This document shows positions 25,376 to 34,075 of a DNA stretch of 64,000 nt, piece by piece. The stretch is from Hespellia sp. (GTDB taxonomy: Bacteria > Bacillota > Clostridia > Lachnospirales > Lachnospiraceae): the NCBI GenBank assembly GCA_028693555.1, contig JAQUVD010000017.1, positions 1 through 64,000 on the forward strand. The letters are read 5' to 3'. Each line of letters begins with the position of its first letter. Position 1 is the stretch's first letter. A model generated the notes under the pieces. It saw nothing but the letters and a program-made list of their open reading frames with translations. It searched no databases and had not been told where the DNA came from. The position numbers and the translations under genes were made by a program.

Positions 25376-25642
25376 ATGTATTACGTACCGGATGGAACAA
25401 CAAGATGTGGGTATTATGAATGCTCGGAATGTGGAGAGCGATTTTTGGATGCACAGATCGGACCGACGCTGGTCTGCCCAAGCTGCGGGGAGGCACCGGA
25501 CATGGAGATTGGACCGGACGAGGAGATGCCGGAGTTAAAAGAAACCGCAAAACTGTTAAAAATCATAGAAGGCGAAGAAGTGGAGAAGATGGACGCACTT
25601 CTCAGCCTTGCTGTGACTGGCGGTAATTTTGAGTGGATATAA
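25376..25642 (+). CDS. Small zinc-ribbon protein
   Basis: An 88-residue acidic protein with two CxxC knuckles, CSEC at residues 16-19 and CPSC at 34-37, which would bind one zinc ion. The rest is an acidic helix-rich tail (MPELKETAKLLKIIEGEEVE). GAGGAGAGAATAATT precedes the ATG. It is convergent with the treR gene, only 8 bp away. No function is known to me. Confidence 0.75.
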   Translation: MYYVPDGTTRCGYYECSECGERFLDAQIGPTLVCPSCGEAPDMEIGPDEEMPELKETAKLLKIIEGEEVEKMDALLSLAVTGGNFEWI

Positions 25643-25649
25643 TGGATTC

Positions 25650-26375
25650 TTATGATAATTTACGGCTTGCAGTATCGTGGAAACAGAAAAAATCCGGACG
25701 ATGTCTAGATTGTGTGTATTCGAACAGCAAGCCGTCCGAATTATAGGTCTGGCTTGTTACGACGGCAAGCATATCATAATCATCCATGTCAAGATAGTTT
25801 TCATCAGCCTCGGTGATACGTTCAACCGTCATCGTTCGTTTGCTCGTTACAATCTGCATACCGAGGGTTTTTTCAATATAATCATAAATAGATCTTTTGG
25901 CAATCGCTTTGGTCAGATTTGGCACCAATTCTTTGGAAAACATGTTAATGTCGAGTATCATAGCGATATCATCTAAGGAACGAACCCGCTGGATATAGTA
26001 TACCAGTGTTCCTTCTTCAAATCCTGTCTTCTTAGACATTCGTTTATCCACAACAATCTCTTCAAAAAAAGGGACATCTGTCGTGAATTTCTTCTTATTG
26101 CGCGCGGCGGATTCTTTAAAGGACTCGATGCCGCCGATCGTGAAATTCGCCTGATCAAGTGGTTGATAGATTACGCGGACTCCTTTGCCATGCATGGACT
26201 GAACATATCCGAGGGCTGCCAATTCTGCAATTGCCCTTCTTACCGTATTGCGGGAACAATCATAGACCTCAATTAAAGTATGCTCGGAAGGAAGAAAACT
26301 CTGATATTCGTATTCCTCGTTTTCAATTTTGACTTTGATATCTTTGTAAATGGATTCAAATTTTGATTTTGGCAT
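25650..26375 (-). CDS. treR: Trehalose operon repressor, GntR family (UTRA)
   Basis: A 241-residue GntR/HutC-type repressor. The N-terminal winged HTH includes LPSEHTLIEVYDCSRNTVRRAI and LGYVQSMHGKGVRV. The C-terminal UTRA domain (about residues 90-235) would sense trehalose-6-phosphate, as in TreR of Bacillus. The ATG at 26375 has AGGAGC upstream on the minus strand. It is divergent from treP-treC. Matching palindromes lie in its own promoter region (26393-26408) and in the treP promoter (26504 and 26543). Confidence 0.9.
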   Translation of the reverse strand: MPKSKFESIYKDIKVKIENEEYEYQSFLPSEHTLIEVYDCSRNTVRRAIAELAALGYVQSMHGKGVRVIYQPLDQANFTIGGIESFKESAARNKKKFTTDVPFFEEIVVDKRMSKKTGFEEGTLVYYIQRVRSLDDIAMILDINMFSKELVPNLTKAIAKRSIYDYIEKTLGMQIVTSKRTMTVERITEADENYLDMDDYDMLAVVTSQTYNSDGLLFEYTQSRHRPDFFCFHDTASRKLS

Positions 26376-26392
26376 AATGTGCTCCTGACTAT

Positions 26393-26408
26393 AGTTGTTT
26401 AAACATCT
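26393..26408 (-). promoter_or_regulatory. TreR operator in the treR leader
   Basis: AGTTGTTTAAACATCT is a close variant of the palindromes found at the treP promoter and lies about 18 bp before the treR start codon, so the repressor probably limits its own synthesis. Confidence 0.65.
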
Positions 26409-26500
26409 TGAATACATTATATAGAAGAACGTAAGAGGAAGTCAAGTGTTAGCGGAGTATATTTAGCATCAAAAAATTAGCAGCTAAAATAAAAAAGTGT

Positions 26501-26558
26501 TTGACATGTTTAAACAAGTGTGCTATAACAAACTTATAAGTAACTTGTTCAAACAAGT
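26501..26558 (+). promoter_or_regulatory. treP promoter with two TreR operators
   Basis: TTGACA (26501-26506), a 17-bp spacer and TATAAC (26524-26529). One operator, ACATGTTTAAACAAGT (26504-26519), overlaps the -35 box and spacer. The second, ACTTGTTCAAACAAGT (26543-26558), is 39 bp further on, downstream of the start of transcription. The apparent consensus is ACTTGTTTAAACAAGT. Confidence 0.85.
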
Positions 26559-26578
26559 ATAAAGTGGAGGTTGAGAAA

Positions 26579-28474
26579 ATGGGTAAGTACACAAGTGATT
26601 CACAAGAGCTATTGAAACACATTGGTGGCAAGCAGAACATCGGTGCAGTATCACACTGCATGACAAGAATGAGATTCGTTCTGAATGAGCCTGCCAAAGC
26701 AGATATCGAAGCGATTGAAGCAATGAAGGCGGTCAAGGGAAGCTTCACACAGGCGGGACAGTTTCAGGTGATCATCGGCAACAATGTAGCAGATTTTTAT
26801 AATGATTTCATTGCAGTCGCAGGAGTGGAAGGGGTTTCCAAAGACGCAGTGAAGAAGGCAGCAAAGAATAACCAAAATGTCATGCAGCGAATTTTGGCGG
26901 CAATTGCGGAAATATTTGCACCGCTGATTCCAGCAATCATCACAGGTGGTCTAATTCTCGGCTTCCGCAACTGTATTGACAGCTTATATATTTTCGATAA
27001 TGGAACGAAAGCATTAGTAGAACTCAGCCAGTTCTGGGCAGGGCTCGACAGCTTCCTGTGGCTGATTGGTGAGGCAGTCTTTCATGTGGGGATTCCGGTA
27101 GGAATCTGTTGGTCCGTTACGAAGAAGATGGGAACCACACAGATGCTTGGAATCATCTTAGGTCTGACACTGGTATCGGGACAGCTTTTAAATGCATACG
27201 CAGTAGCCGGAACGGCAGTTGCGGATATTCCAAAATGGAATTTCGGATTTATTCAGGTAAACATGATTGGTTATCAGGCACAGGTTATTCCGGCCATCTT
27301 GGCAGCATTTACACTGGTATATCTGGAAAAATTTTTCCGCAGGATTACACCGCAGGTTATTTCGATGATTGTTGTGCCGTTCTTTAGTTTGTTACTGTCT
27401 GTGATGGCAGCACATTTCATACTCGGACCAATTGGATGGAAGATTGGATCGGCGATTTCTGCTGTTATTTACGCGGGAATCACAGGACCGGTGAGAGTAT
27501 TGTTCGGAGCAATCTTTGGATTTGTATACGCACCACTTGTCATTACAGGACTTCATCACATGTCGAATGCGATTGATTTACAGCTCATCGCAGATTATGG
27601 CGGAACGATGTTATGGCCGATGATCGCACTTTCTAATATCGCACAGGGCTCGGCAGTCTTAGGTATGATTCGTCTTCAAAAGAAGAATACACAGGCGCAG
27701 GAGGTGAATGTACCGGCAGCAATTTCATGTTATCTTGGCGTTACAGAGCCGGCAATCTTCGGAGTAAACTTAAAATATGTCTTCCCATTTATCTGTGGAA
27801 TGACTGGATCTGCAATTGCAGCAGTGGTGTGTACCGCGACAGGTGTTACAGCAAATGCAATCGGTGTCGGAGGAATTCCCGGAATCCTTTCAATCCAGCC
27901 GAAATATATGTTATGGTTTTTCGTATGTATGGTCATCGCAATTGTCGTACCATTTGTACTGACATCCATTGTTGGAAGTAAAAAATTAGATACAGAAGCA
28001 AAAAATGGAAAAGAAGTTTCAGAAAGCGTAACCTTAAAAGCGGTTGCAACAGGAAAAGCAGTGACATTGGCATCTTTAGAAGATGGTGTATTCTCATCCG
28101 GCATGATGGGAGATGGAATGGCGATTGTTCCAACAGGTGACACCGTCTATGCACCTTGTAATGCAAAAGTTTCTGTCTTGATGGAAGAATCGAAACACGC
28201 AGTTGGCCTTGTCCTTGAAAATGGAGTGGAAATGCTGATTCATGTTGGTCTTGATACCGTCAATATGGCAGGAGAAGGATTCGAATATCTTGTGAAATTA
28301 GATCAAAGCGTGAAAGCCGGAGATGCCCTCCTTAAATTTGACAGAGAGAAGATCAAGGCAGCAGGCCATCCGGACACCGTCGTTGTCGTAATGACAGACA
28401 AACCAGCCGATTGTGACCTGGTACTTATCACAGAGGGAAATGTGACCGCAAACGAAACGAATCTGAGTAAATAA
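26579..28474 (+). CDS. treP: PTS trehalose transporter subunit IIBCA
   Basis: A 631-residue phosphotransferase permease that imports trehalose as trehalose-6-phosphate. The IIB domain is N-terminal, with the phosphorylated Cys in HCMTRMRF near residue 26. The IIC membrane domain spans about residues 100-460 (IPAIITGGLILGFRN, GVTEPAIFGVNLKY). A IIA domain of the glucose type is fused at the C-terminus (about 475-631), with the active His in MLIHVGLDTV near residue 555. GGAGG at 26566-26570 selects the ATG at 26579. The following treC product hydrolyses the phosphorylated sugar. Confidence 0.95.
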   Translation: MGKYTSDSQELLKHIGGKQNIGAVSHCMTRMRFVLNEPAKADIEAIEAMKAVKGSFTQAGQFQVIIGNNVADFYNDFIAVAGVEGVSKDAVKKAAKNNQNVMQRILAAIAEIFAPLIPAIITGGLILGFRNCIDSLYIFDNGTKALVELSQFWAGLDSFLWLIGEAVFHVGIPVGICWSVTKKMGTTQMLGIILGLTLVSGQLLNAYAVAGTAVADIPKWNFGFIQVNMIGYQAQVIPAILAAFTLVYLEKFFRRITPQVISMIVVPFFSLLLSVMAAHFILGPIGWKIGSAISAVIYAGITGPVRVLFGAIFGFVYAPLVITGLHHMSNAIDLQLIADYGGTMLWPMIALSNIAQGSAVLGMIRLQKKNTQAQEVNVPAAISCYLGVTEPAIFGVNLKYVFPFICGMTGSAIAAVVCTATGVTANAIGVGGIPGILSIQPKYMLWFFVCMVIAIVVPFVLTSIVGSKKLDTEAKNGKEVSESVTLKAVATGKAVTLASLEDGVFSSGMMGDGMAIVPTGDTVYAPCNAKVSVLMEESKHAVGLVLENGVEMLIHVGLDTVNMAGEGFEYLVKLDQSVKAGDALLKFDREKIKAAGHPDTVVVVMTDKPADCDLVLITEGNVTANETNLSK

Positions 28475-28501
28475 AAATGCAAATAGACAGAGGTGGAAGC
28501 A

Positions 28502-30133
28502 ATGAATTTTAAAGACAAGGTAGTATATCAGATTTATCCGAAATCATTTCAGGATTCGAACGGAGATGGGCTTGGTGATATCAGAGGAATCATTGAGAAA
28601 CTGGATTACCTTCAGGATCTGGGTGTGGATTACATCTGGTCTACCCCATTTTTTATCTCACCACAAAAGGATAATGGTTACGATGTGGCAGATTATTACA
28701 ACATAGACCTGCGATTTGGGACGATGAAGGATTTGGAAGAATTAATTGCAGAGGCAGAGAAGCGTGGAATCGGTTTGATGTTTGATATGGTATTTAATCA
28801 TACCTCAACGGAACATGAGTGGTTTCAAAAAGCACTGGCAGGAGACAAAGCGTATCAGGACTATTACATTTTCAAAGAAGGAACACCGGATAAGCTTCCG
28901 ACGAACTGGATTTCCAAATTTGGCGGTCCGGCATGGCAGTATGTGGAAAATCTGGGGAAATGGTATCTGCACCTTTTTGATGTGACGCAGGCTGATCTGA
29001 ACTGGGAGAATCCAAAAGTGCGTGAGGAGCTAAAAGAGATCTTACGCTTTTGGAAGAAGAAAGGCGTGAAGGGATTTCGATTCGACGTGGTCAATCTCAT
29101 TTCCAAGCCGGAAGTGTTCGAAGATGATTTCGAGGGAGATGGAAGAAGATTCTATACGGACGGAAGACATGTACATGAGTTCCTGCAGGAATTAGCGGAA
29201 GATGCAGGCATTACAGATATGATTACGGTTGGAGAGATGTCATCAACATCGATCGAGAATTGCGTGCGCTACTCGAATCCGGCAGCGGGGGAACTCTCCA
29301 TGTGCTTTAATTTCCATCACCTGAAGGTTGACTATAAGGACGGACAGAAATGGGAACTTATGAATCCGGATTACAAAGCGTTGAATCAGCTATATCAGGA
29401 ATGGCAGCTCGGTATGCAGAAAAATGACGGATGGAATGCGGTCTTCTGGTGTAATCATGATCAGCCGAGAATCGTGTCAAGACTTGGCGATGATCAGAAT
29501 TACTGGAAAGAATCTGCGAAGATGCTCGCAACGTCTATTCATATGCTGCGCGGGACCCCATACATTTATCAAGGGGAAGAGATTGGGATGACAAATGCTT
29601 CTTATACTGACATCTCACAATATCGCGATATCGAGAGTCTGAATTATTATCAGATCCTCTTGGAGGAAGGCAAGACCAAAGAGGAGGCGCTTAAGATTCT
29701 GGGTGCCCGTTCCCGCGATAACAGCCGTACTCCGATGCAGTGGGATGATTCGGAATATGCGGGATTCACAACAGGAACTCCGTGGATTCATTCGCCGGAA
29801 AATTACAAGGTGATTAATGTAAAGAACCAGATGGAGGACGAGAATTCCATACACCAGTACTATAAAGAACTGATTGCACTTAGAAAGAAGAACAAAGCAG
29901 TCAGCGAGGGGGAGATTGCGTTTATAGACACGGAGAATGACCAGATATTTGCATATAAGAGAGTGTGCGAAGGACATGAGATTGCCGTGGTATGTAACTG
30001 GAAAAATACAGCCTGTGAACAAAAGCTGGACGGGACATATCATGTACTGCTCGGAAATTATGCAAAGACAGGGCAGGAAATATGTGGAAGTATCAGGCTT
30101 AGACCGTATGAGTGTTATGTGATAGAAAGATAA
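28502..30133 (+). CDS. treC: Alpha,alpha-phosphotrehalase, GH13
   Basis: A 543-residue GH13 enzyme that splits trehalose-6-phosphate into glucose and glucose-6-phosphate. GH13 blocks are VVYQIYPKSFQDSNGDGLGD at the N-terminus, FDMVFNHTS, GFRFDVVN with the nucleophile Asp (about residue 196), GEMSS with the acid Glu (about 246) and WCNHDQPR with the transition-state Asp (about 320). The gene follows treP after 27 bp, preceded by AGAGGTGG. Its placement next to a trehalose PTS and treR separates it from other GH13 oligoglucosidases. Confidence 0.94.
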   Translation: MNFKDKVVYQIYPKSFQDSNGDGLGDIRGIIEKLDYLQDLGVDYIWSTPFFISPQKDNGYDVADYYNIDLRFGTMKDLEELIAEAEKRGIGLMFDMVFNHTSTEHEWFQKALAGDKAYQDYYIFKEGTPDKLPTNWISKFGGPAWQYVENLGKWYLHLFDVTQADLNWENPKVREELKEILRFWKKKGVKGFRFDVVNLISKPEVFEDDFEGDGRRFYTDGRHVHEFLQELAEDAGITDMITVGEMSSTSIENCVRYSNPAAGELSMCFNFHHLKVDYKDGQKWELMNPDYKALNQLYQEWQLGMQKNDGWNAVFWCNHDQPRIVSRLGDDQNYWKESAKMLATSIHMLRGTPYIYQGEEIGMTNASYTDISQYRDIESLNYYQILLEEGKTKEEALKILGARSRDNSRTPMQWDDSEYAGFTTGTPWIHSPENYKVINVKNQMEDENSIHQYYKELIALRKKNKAVSEGEIAFIDTENDQIFAYKRVCEGHEIAVVCNWKNTACEQKLDGTYHVLLGNYAKTGQEICGSIRLRPYECYVIER

Positions 30134-30230
30134 AATACAAATTGACTTTTGTTTGTAACCTTTTGGTGAGTTTCATTGTATTATAAGTGAAAGGCCTTTT
30201 CAAAGCGATGACAAGAATGAGGATACATTT

Positions 30231-30716
30231 ATGAGATTACAGACAGAGGAATTGATGGAAAAATATAAGGACAATCTTTTTGCAGTTGCATTTAACATCT
30301 GCAAGAGTCAGGCAGATGCGGATGATGTTGTTCAGGATACATTTCTTCAATATCACACGACTGATAAGCAATTTGAAAGTGAACAGCATATCAAGGCATG
30401 GCTGATTCGAGTGACAATCAACAAATCGAAAAATAAGATGACGGCTTTCTGGCGGAGACATAGTGATAACTTGGATGATTATATAGAGACACTAGCATTT
30501 GAAACACCAGAGTCGGAGAATCTGTTGGAACAGGTGATGAGCCTGAAAGAAAAATATCGGATTGTCATACATCTATTCTATTATGAAGACTATAGTGTTC
30601 GAGAGATTTCTGAGATCTTAAATGTATCTGAAAGTAATGTCAAAGTGAGACTTACCCGGGGAAGAACAATGTTGAAACGATTACTTAAGGAGGAATGGAA
30701 TGATGATGACGAATAA
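30231..30716 (+). CDS. ECF-type RNA polymerase sigma factor
   Basis: A 161-residue sigma-70 family factor with region 2 (VAFNICKSQADADDVVQDTF) and region 4 (YEDYSVREISEILNVSESNV, then KVRLTRGR) and nothing between, the ECF plan. It overlaps the next gene by 17 bp, so the two are translationally coupled, which is usual for a sigma factor and its partner. TGTAACC at 30154-30160, upstream, resembles ECF -35 elements and may allow self-control, but I did not find a convincing matching -10. Confidence 0.92.
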   Translation: MRLQTEELMEKYKDNLFAVAFNICKSQADADDVVQDTFLQYHTTDKQFESEQHIKAWLIRVTINKSKNKMTAFWRRHSDNLDDYIETLAFETPESENLLEQVMSLKEKYRIVIHLFYYEDYSVREISEILNVSESNVKVRLTRGRTMLKRLLKEEWNDDDE

Positions 30717-31215
30717 AGAGCGATACAAACAGGCGTTTTCTACTTTACATGCCTCCAGACAAATTTCTTTGGAGGGATGTAAGATGCAGAAAAAGGAAAA
30801 ATCATTTTCATTGAATCGATTTGCGGTAGTGATGGGTGCACTTTTGATATGCTGCTCGGTATTCTACTGGTCACAAAGTGTCTATGCGTATACGGATGCG
30901 ACAGCAAAAGTATTTCTGGAGAAGGACATAGATCAAACGAAGATGGATGCCATTCAAGCGGAAATAGAAAAACTCGATGGCGTAAAGGATGTGAAATATA
31001 TCAGCGCAGAACAGGCATGGGAGGATTTTCAGAACAAATACTTCAGTGGAGAAGATGCGAAAGGGCTCGCAGAATCGTTTACGGAAAATCCGTTGGAAGA
31101 TTCACAAAATTTTGCAATGAAAGTGTTAAAGGATGCGGATTTAGAGAAACTGCAAAAAGAAATGGAACAGATTGATGGAGTCAGATTGGTGTCACTTGAT
31201 AAAGTGGAAGAATAG
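30700..31215 (+). CDS. Membrane protein with FtsX-type extracellular domain, putative anti-sigma partner
   Basis: A 171-residue protein. Residues 1-35 are a short cytoplasmic segment (NKERYKQAFSTLHAS) like that of small Firmicutes anti-sigma factors. One membrane helix follows (about 40-60). The outside part (about 65-171) has the pattern of the FtsX extracellular domain: AKVFLEKDIDQTKMDAI, VKDVKYISAEQAWEDF, ENPLEDSQNF and IDGVRLVSL. FtsX itself, with its other three helices and FtsE, is absent here. AAGGAGG at 30687-30693 precedes three consecutive ATG codons. It probably controls the ECF factor at 30231. That role is inferred from order and topology. Confidence 0.78.
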   Translation: MMMTNKERYKQAFSTLHASRQISLEGCKMQKKEKSFSLNRFAVVMGALLICCSVFYWSQSVYAYTDATAKVFLEKDIDQTKMDAIQAEIEKLDGVKDVKYISAEQAWEDFQNKYFSGEDAKGLAESFTENPLEDSQNFAMKVLKDADLEKLQKEMEQIDGVRLVSLDKVEE

Positions 31216-31230
31216 GAACAGAACAAATTA

Positions 31231-31261
31231 AGGCAGGAGGAATCGATCTCCTGCCTTTTTG
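31231..31261 (+). terminator. Terminator after the sigma/FtsX-domain pair
   Basis: AGGCAGGAG and CTCCTGCCT pair around GAATCGAT, followed by TTTTT. Confidence 0.9.
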
Positions 31262-31277
31262 GCTCCTGTCTTGTCAG

Positions 31278-31306
31278 TTGCTTTTTGTTTTTGGGCGAGG
31301 TATAAT
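31278..31306 (+). promoter_or_regulatory. Promoter of the ABC-F gene
   Basis: TTGCTT (31278-31283), a 17-bp spacer and TATAAT (31301-31306), 33 bp before the ATG. Confidence 0.65.
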
Positions 31307-31338
31307 CTCATAAGAAAACGTAAAAGGAAAAGAAAAAT

Positions 31339-32895
31339 ATGAGCATATTAAATGTAGAGCATCTGACCCACGGATTTGGCGAGCGCGCCATTTTCAACGA
31401 TGTGTCGTTCCGCCTGCTTAAGGGAGAACACATCGGATTGATCGGGGCAAATGGAGAGGGTAAATCGACCTTCATGAATATTGTGACAAAGCGTCTGACA
31501 CCGGACGAGGGCAAGGTTGAATGGTCCAAAAATGTGCAGGCAGGATATCTGGATCAGCATGCGGTTCTGGAACCGGGGATGACCATTCGGAATGTTCTAC
31601 GATCGGCTTTCGAACATCTCTTTGAGATGGAGATGCAGATGAATGATATCTGTGACAAGATGGGAGAAGCGGATCCGGAAGAATTGGAAAAGATGATGGA
31701 AGAACTTGGCACCATTCAGGATATGCTGACCGTGCATGATTTTTATATCATTGATTCGAAGGTAGAAGAGATTGGCAGGGCATTGGGTCTGGACGAAGTA
31801 GGCTTGGACAAAGATGTAACCGAATTATCAGGCGGGCAGAGAACGAAAGTCCTGCTGGGAAAGCTGCTGCTGGAGAAGCCGGATATTCTGCTTCTGGACG
31901 AGCCAACGAACTACTTAGACGAACAGCACATTGAGTGGCTCAAGCGTTATTTGAATGAATACGAGAATGCATTTATCGTTATCTCGCATGATATTCCATT
32001 CTTAAATAGTGTTGTCAATATTATTTATCATATGGAAAATCAACATCTGGATCGTTATGTTGGAGATTATGACAAGTTCATGGAAGTGTATGAGGTGAAG
32101 AAATCACAGGCAGAGGCAGCCTATAAGCGTCAGCAGCAGGAAATCCGAGATCTGGAGGACTTTGTTGCCCGCAATAAAGCGCGAGTTTCGACCCGCAACA
32201 TGGCAATGTCAAGACAGAAGAAGCTGGACAAGATGGATAAGCTATCACTCGCGCCGGAACGGGTGAAGCCGGAGTTTCATTTCAAGACGGCAAGGACACC
32301 GGGCAAGTATTTGTTTGAGACGAAAGATCTGGTGATTGGTTATGAAGAACCGTTGTCAAAGCCACTGAACATCAAAATGGAACGTGGCCAGAAGATTGCG
32401 CTTGTGGGAGCAAATGGAATTGGCAAGACGACACTGTTAAAGAGTATCCTTGGAATTATCAAGCCATATGAAGGCTTTGCACAGCTTGGTGAGTTTTTAC
32501 ATATTGGATATTTTGAACAGGAAATGGCACCGGGAAATACCTCAACCTGTATTGAAGAATTGTGGAAAGAGTTTCCGGGATTCAATCAGTATGAGGTTCG
32601 CTCGGCACTTGCAAAATGCGGATTAACGACGAAGCATATAGAGTCGCAGATCCGGGTGCTCAGCGGTGGCGAACAGGCGAAGGTGAGGCTGTGCAAGCTG
32701 ATTAACAGAGAGACGAATTTCTTATTGCTCGATGAGCCAACGAACCATTTGGATGTCGATGCAAAAGAAGAGTTAAAACGTGCACTTCAGGAATACAAAG
32801 GAAGTATTCTGCTCATCTGCCACGAGCCGGAGTTTTATCAGGATGTAGCAGATGAAGTATGGGACTGCGGAGAGTGGACAACAAAGATCTGTTAG
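31339..32895 (+). CDS. ABC-F family ATPase
   Basis: A 518-residue soluble protein with two ABC nucleotide-binding domains and no membrane part. Walker A motifs are GANGEGKST (about residue 36) and GANGIGKTT (about 357). Signatures are LSGGQRTKV and LSGGEQAKV, each followed by LLDEPTN. A charged linker of about 60 residues (KRQQQEIRDLEDFVARNKAR) joins them, as in ribosome-binding ABC-F proteins of the YbiT/YkpA type. Such proteins act on the ribosome. A resistance role is not indicated, since the linker is of ordinary length. The gene appears to be a single unit. Confidence 0.9.
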   Translation: MSILNVEHLTHGFGERAIFNDVSFRLLKGEHIGLIGANGEGKSTFMNIVTKRLTPDEGKVEWSKNVQAGYLDQHAVLEPGMTIRNVLRSAFEHLFEMEMQMNDICDKMGEADPEELEKMMEELGTIQDMLTVHDFYIIDSKVEEIGRALGLDEVGLDKDVTELSGGQRTKVLLGKLLLEKPDILLLDEPTNYLDEQHIEWLKRYLNEYENAFIVISHDIPFLNSVVNIIYHMENQHLDRYVGDYDKFMEVYEVKKSQAEAAYKRQQQEIRDLEDFVARNKARVSTRNMAMSRQKKLDKMDKLSLAPERVKPEFHFKTARTPGKYLFETKDLVIGYEEPLSKPLNIKMERGQKIALVGANGIGKTTLLKSILGIIKPYEGFAQLGEFLHIGYFEQEMAPGNTSTCIEELWKEFPGFNQYEVRSALAKCGLTTKHIESQIRVLSGGEQAKVRLCKLINRETNFLLLDEPTNHLDVDAKEELKRALQEYKGSILLICHEPEFYQDVADEVWDCGEWTTKIC

Positions 32896-32897
32896 CA

Positions 32898-33926
32898 TCA
32901 TGCTTTGAGATATTTGTCGCGCTGCTTTTGAGAAATCGAAGTGAGGAAATGTTTACGTACGTCTAACATTTTAGACAAATCGTATAACACATACAGCAGG
33001 TTGACCTGTGCGTGGAACTCAGACCGGGAAGAAGGAAGTTCTTCCTGGTCTAATTTTCGCTGTACCTCCTGATATTTTTCACTCCACTCGTCTACAGGGC
33101 GGGCAATGTGGAGCGTGTTTGCAATGTGACGGGTATAATCAGCGACATAGCCGGAATGCGCCGGGATCTCCGGCATTTCCTTTAAGTATGTATAAATATG
33201 CTCCATCAGCAGAATATCACTGCCGCGCATATGCATGTAATCCTCGTAGTATCTTGCATGAGAGAGAACATGGTTGTTAGAATAGGTCTGCGCGTTGACA
33301 AGTCCCTGATCAATCAGTTGTTGAAAGGTCTGGAATTGTTTTGTGATATCCTTCAGAGGAGTGTTTCCGTCCAAATAATCTGCGAAAGTGAGCAGAATCT
33401 CCTGCATCTTGGATTCTATGCTTTGGATCTGCAGGGTAAGCTGCTTTTCCATATCAAATACGCCAAGGTTGATGATAAATGCGATACCGATACCGATAAA
33501 GACACGATAGATCTCATTGCAGATCAGTGCGGTCGTGAAGACCTGCTGTGTAATGAATAGATGAGACGCAATTACAACATTTACAGACAGCGTGCTGTAC
33601 CATCCAAGATAGATGGACAGGACGACCATGAGCAGAATGACAAGAGAGAATTCTAAAGAGGTCTGGCCAATGTATTCGTGAATCAGTACGGCAAATCCAA
33701 GTGTGTAACCGAGAGAAATCACTTTTCTGAGAATTGTCTGCATCGTTTCTTTGCGGGTTGCCTGCAGGGAAAGAAGCATGACAACACCGGTTGACGGCGC
33801 AAACTGGATTCCGATCATCTCTGCTATCAGAATGGAGAGGATAATCCCGATTACGATACGCAGTGCATAGAATGTTGTATGTCGATTGATATGTGTCTGA
33901 AACCAATTTTTGATTTTATCTATCAT
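32898..33926 (-). CDS. Aromatic acid exporter family protein (ArAE-like)
   Basis: A 342-residue protein with about six membrane helices in the first ~145 residues (FYALRIVIGIILSILIA, VVMLLSLQATRKETMQTI). A cytoplasmic helical half follows. This is the ArAE_1/DUF939 arrangement of Firmicutes, related to FUSC and p-hydroxybenzoate efflux proteins. Substrate and direction are not known. GAGG precedes the ATG on the minus strand. The gene is convergent with the ABC-F gene, with only 2 bp between their stops. Confidence 0.85.
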   Translation of the reverse strand: MIDKIKNWFQTHINRHTTFYALRIVIGIILSILIAEMIGIQFAPSTGVVMLLSLQATRKETMQTILRKVISLGYTLGFAVLIHEYIGQTSLEFSLVILLMVVLSIYLGWYSTLSVNVVIASHLFITQQVFTTALICNEIYRVFIGIGIAFIINLGVFDMEKQLTLQIQSIESKMQEILLTFADYLDGNTPLKDITKQFQTFQQLIDQGLVNAQTYSNNHVLSHARYYEDYMHMRGSDILLMEHIYTYLKEMPEIPAHSGYVADYTRHIANTLHIARPVDEWSEKYQEVQRKLDQEELPSSRSEFHAQVNLLYVLYDLSKMLDVRKHFLTSISQKQRDKYLKA

Positions 33927-34020
33927 GGTAAAACCTCGCTATTTTTTATTTCATATCCCCATTATACGACACCTCATAAAAAAGTAAAACAAAAAAGAAA
34001 CAAACGGAGATTCATTTAGG

Positions 34021-34049
34021 TTGGAAAGCGCAAATGTTTGGTATATAAT
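34021..34049 (+). promoter_or_regulatory. Promoter of the adenine deaminase gene
   Basis: TTGGAA (34021-34026), a 17-bp spacer and TATAAT (34044-34049). No purine riboswitch lies between it and the gene; the leader is only about 20 nt. Confidence 0.7.
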
Positions 34050-34075
34050 GAGTGCAGAAGAACGGAGGGAAAATT

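Noticed and set aside
30154-30184. ECF-type autoregulated promoter before the sigma gene
   Set aside because: TGTAACC looks right for a -35 element, but I found no matching -10 (CGTC-like) at 16-17 bp, and TATTAT is 20 bp or more away, so I did not list it as a feature.
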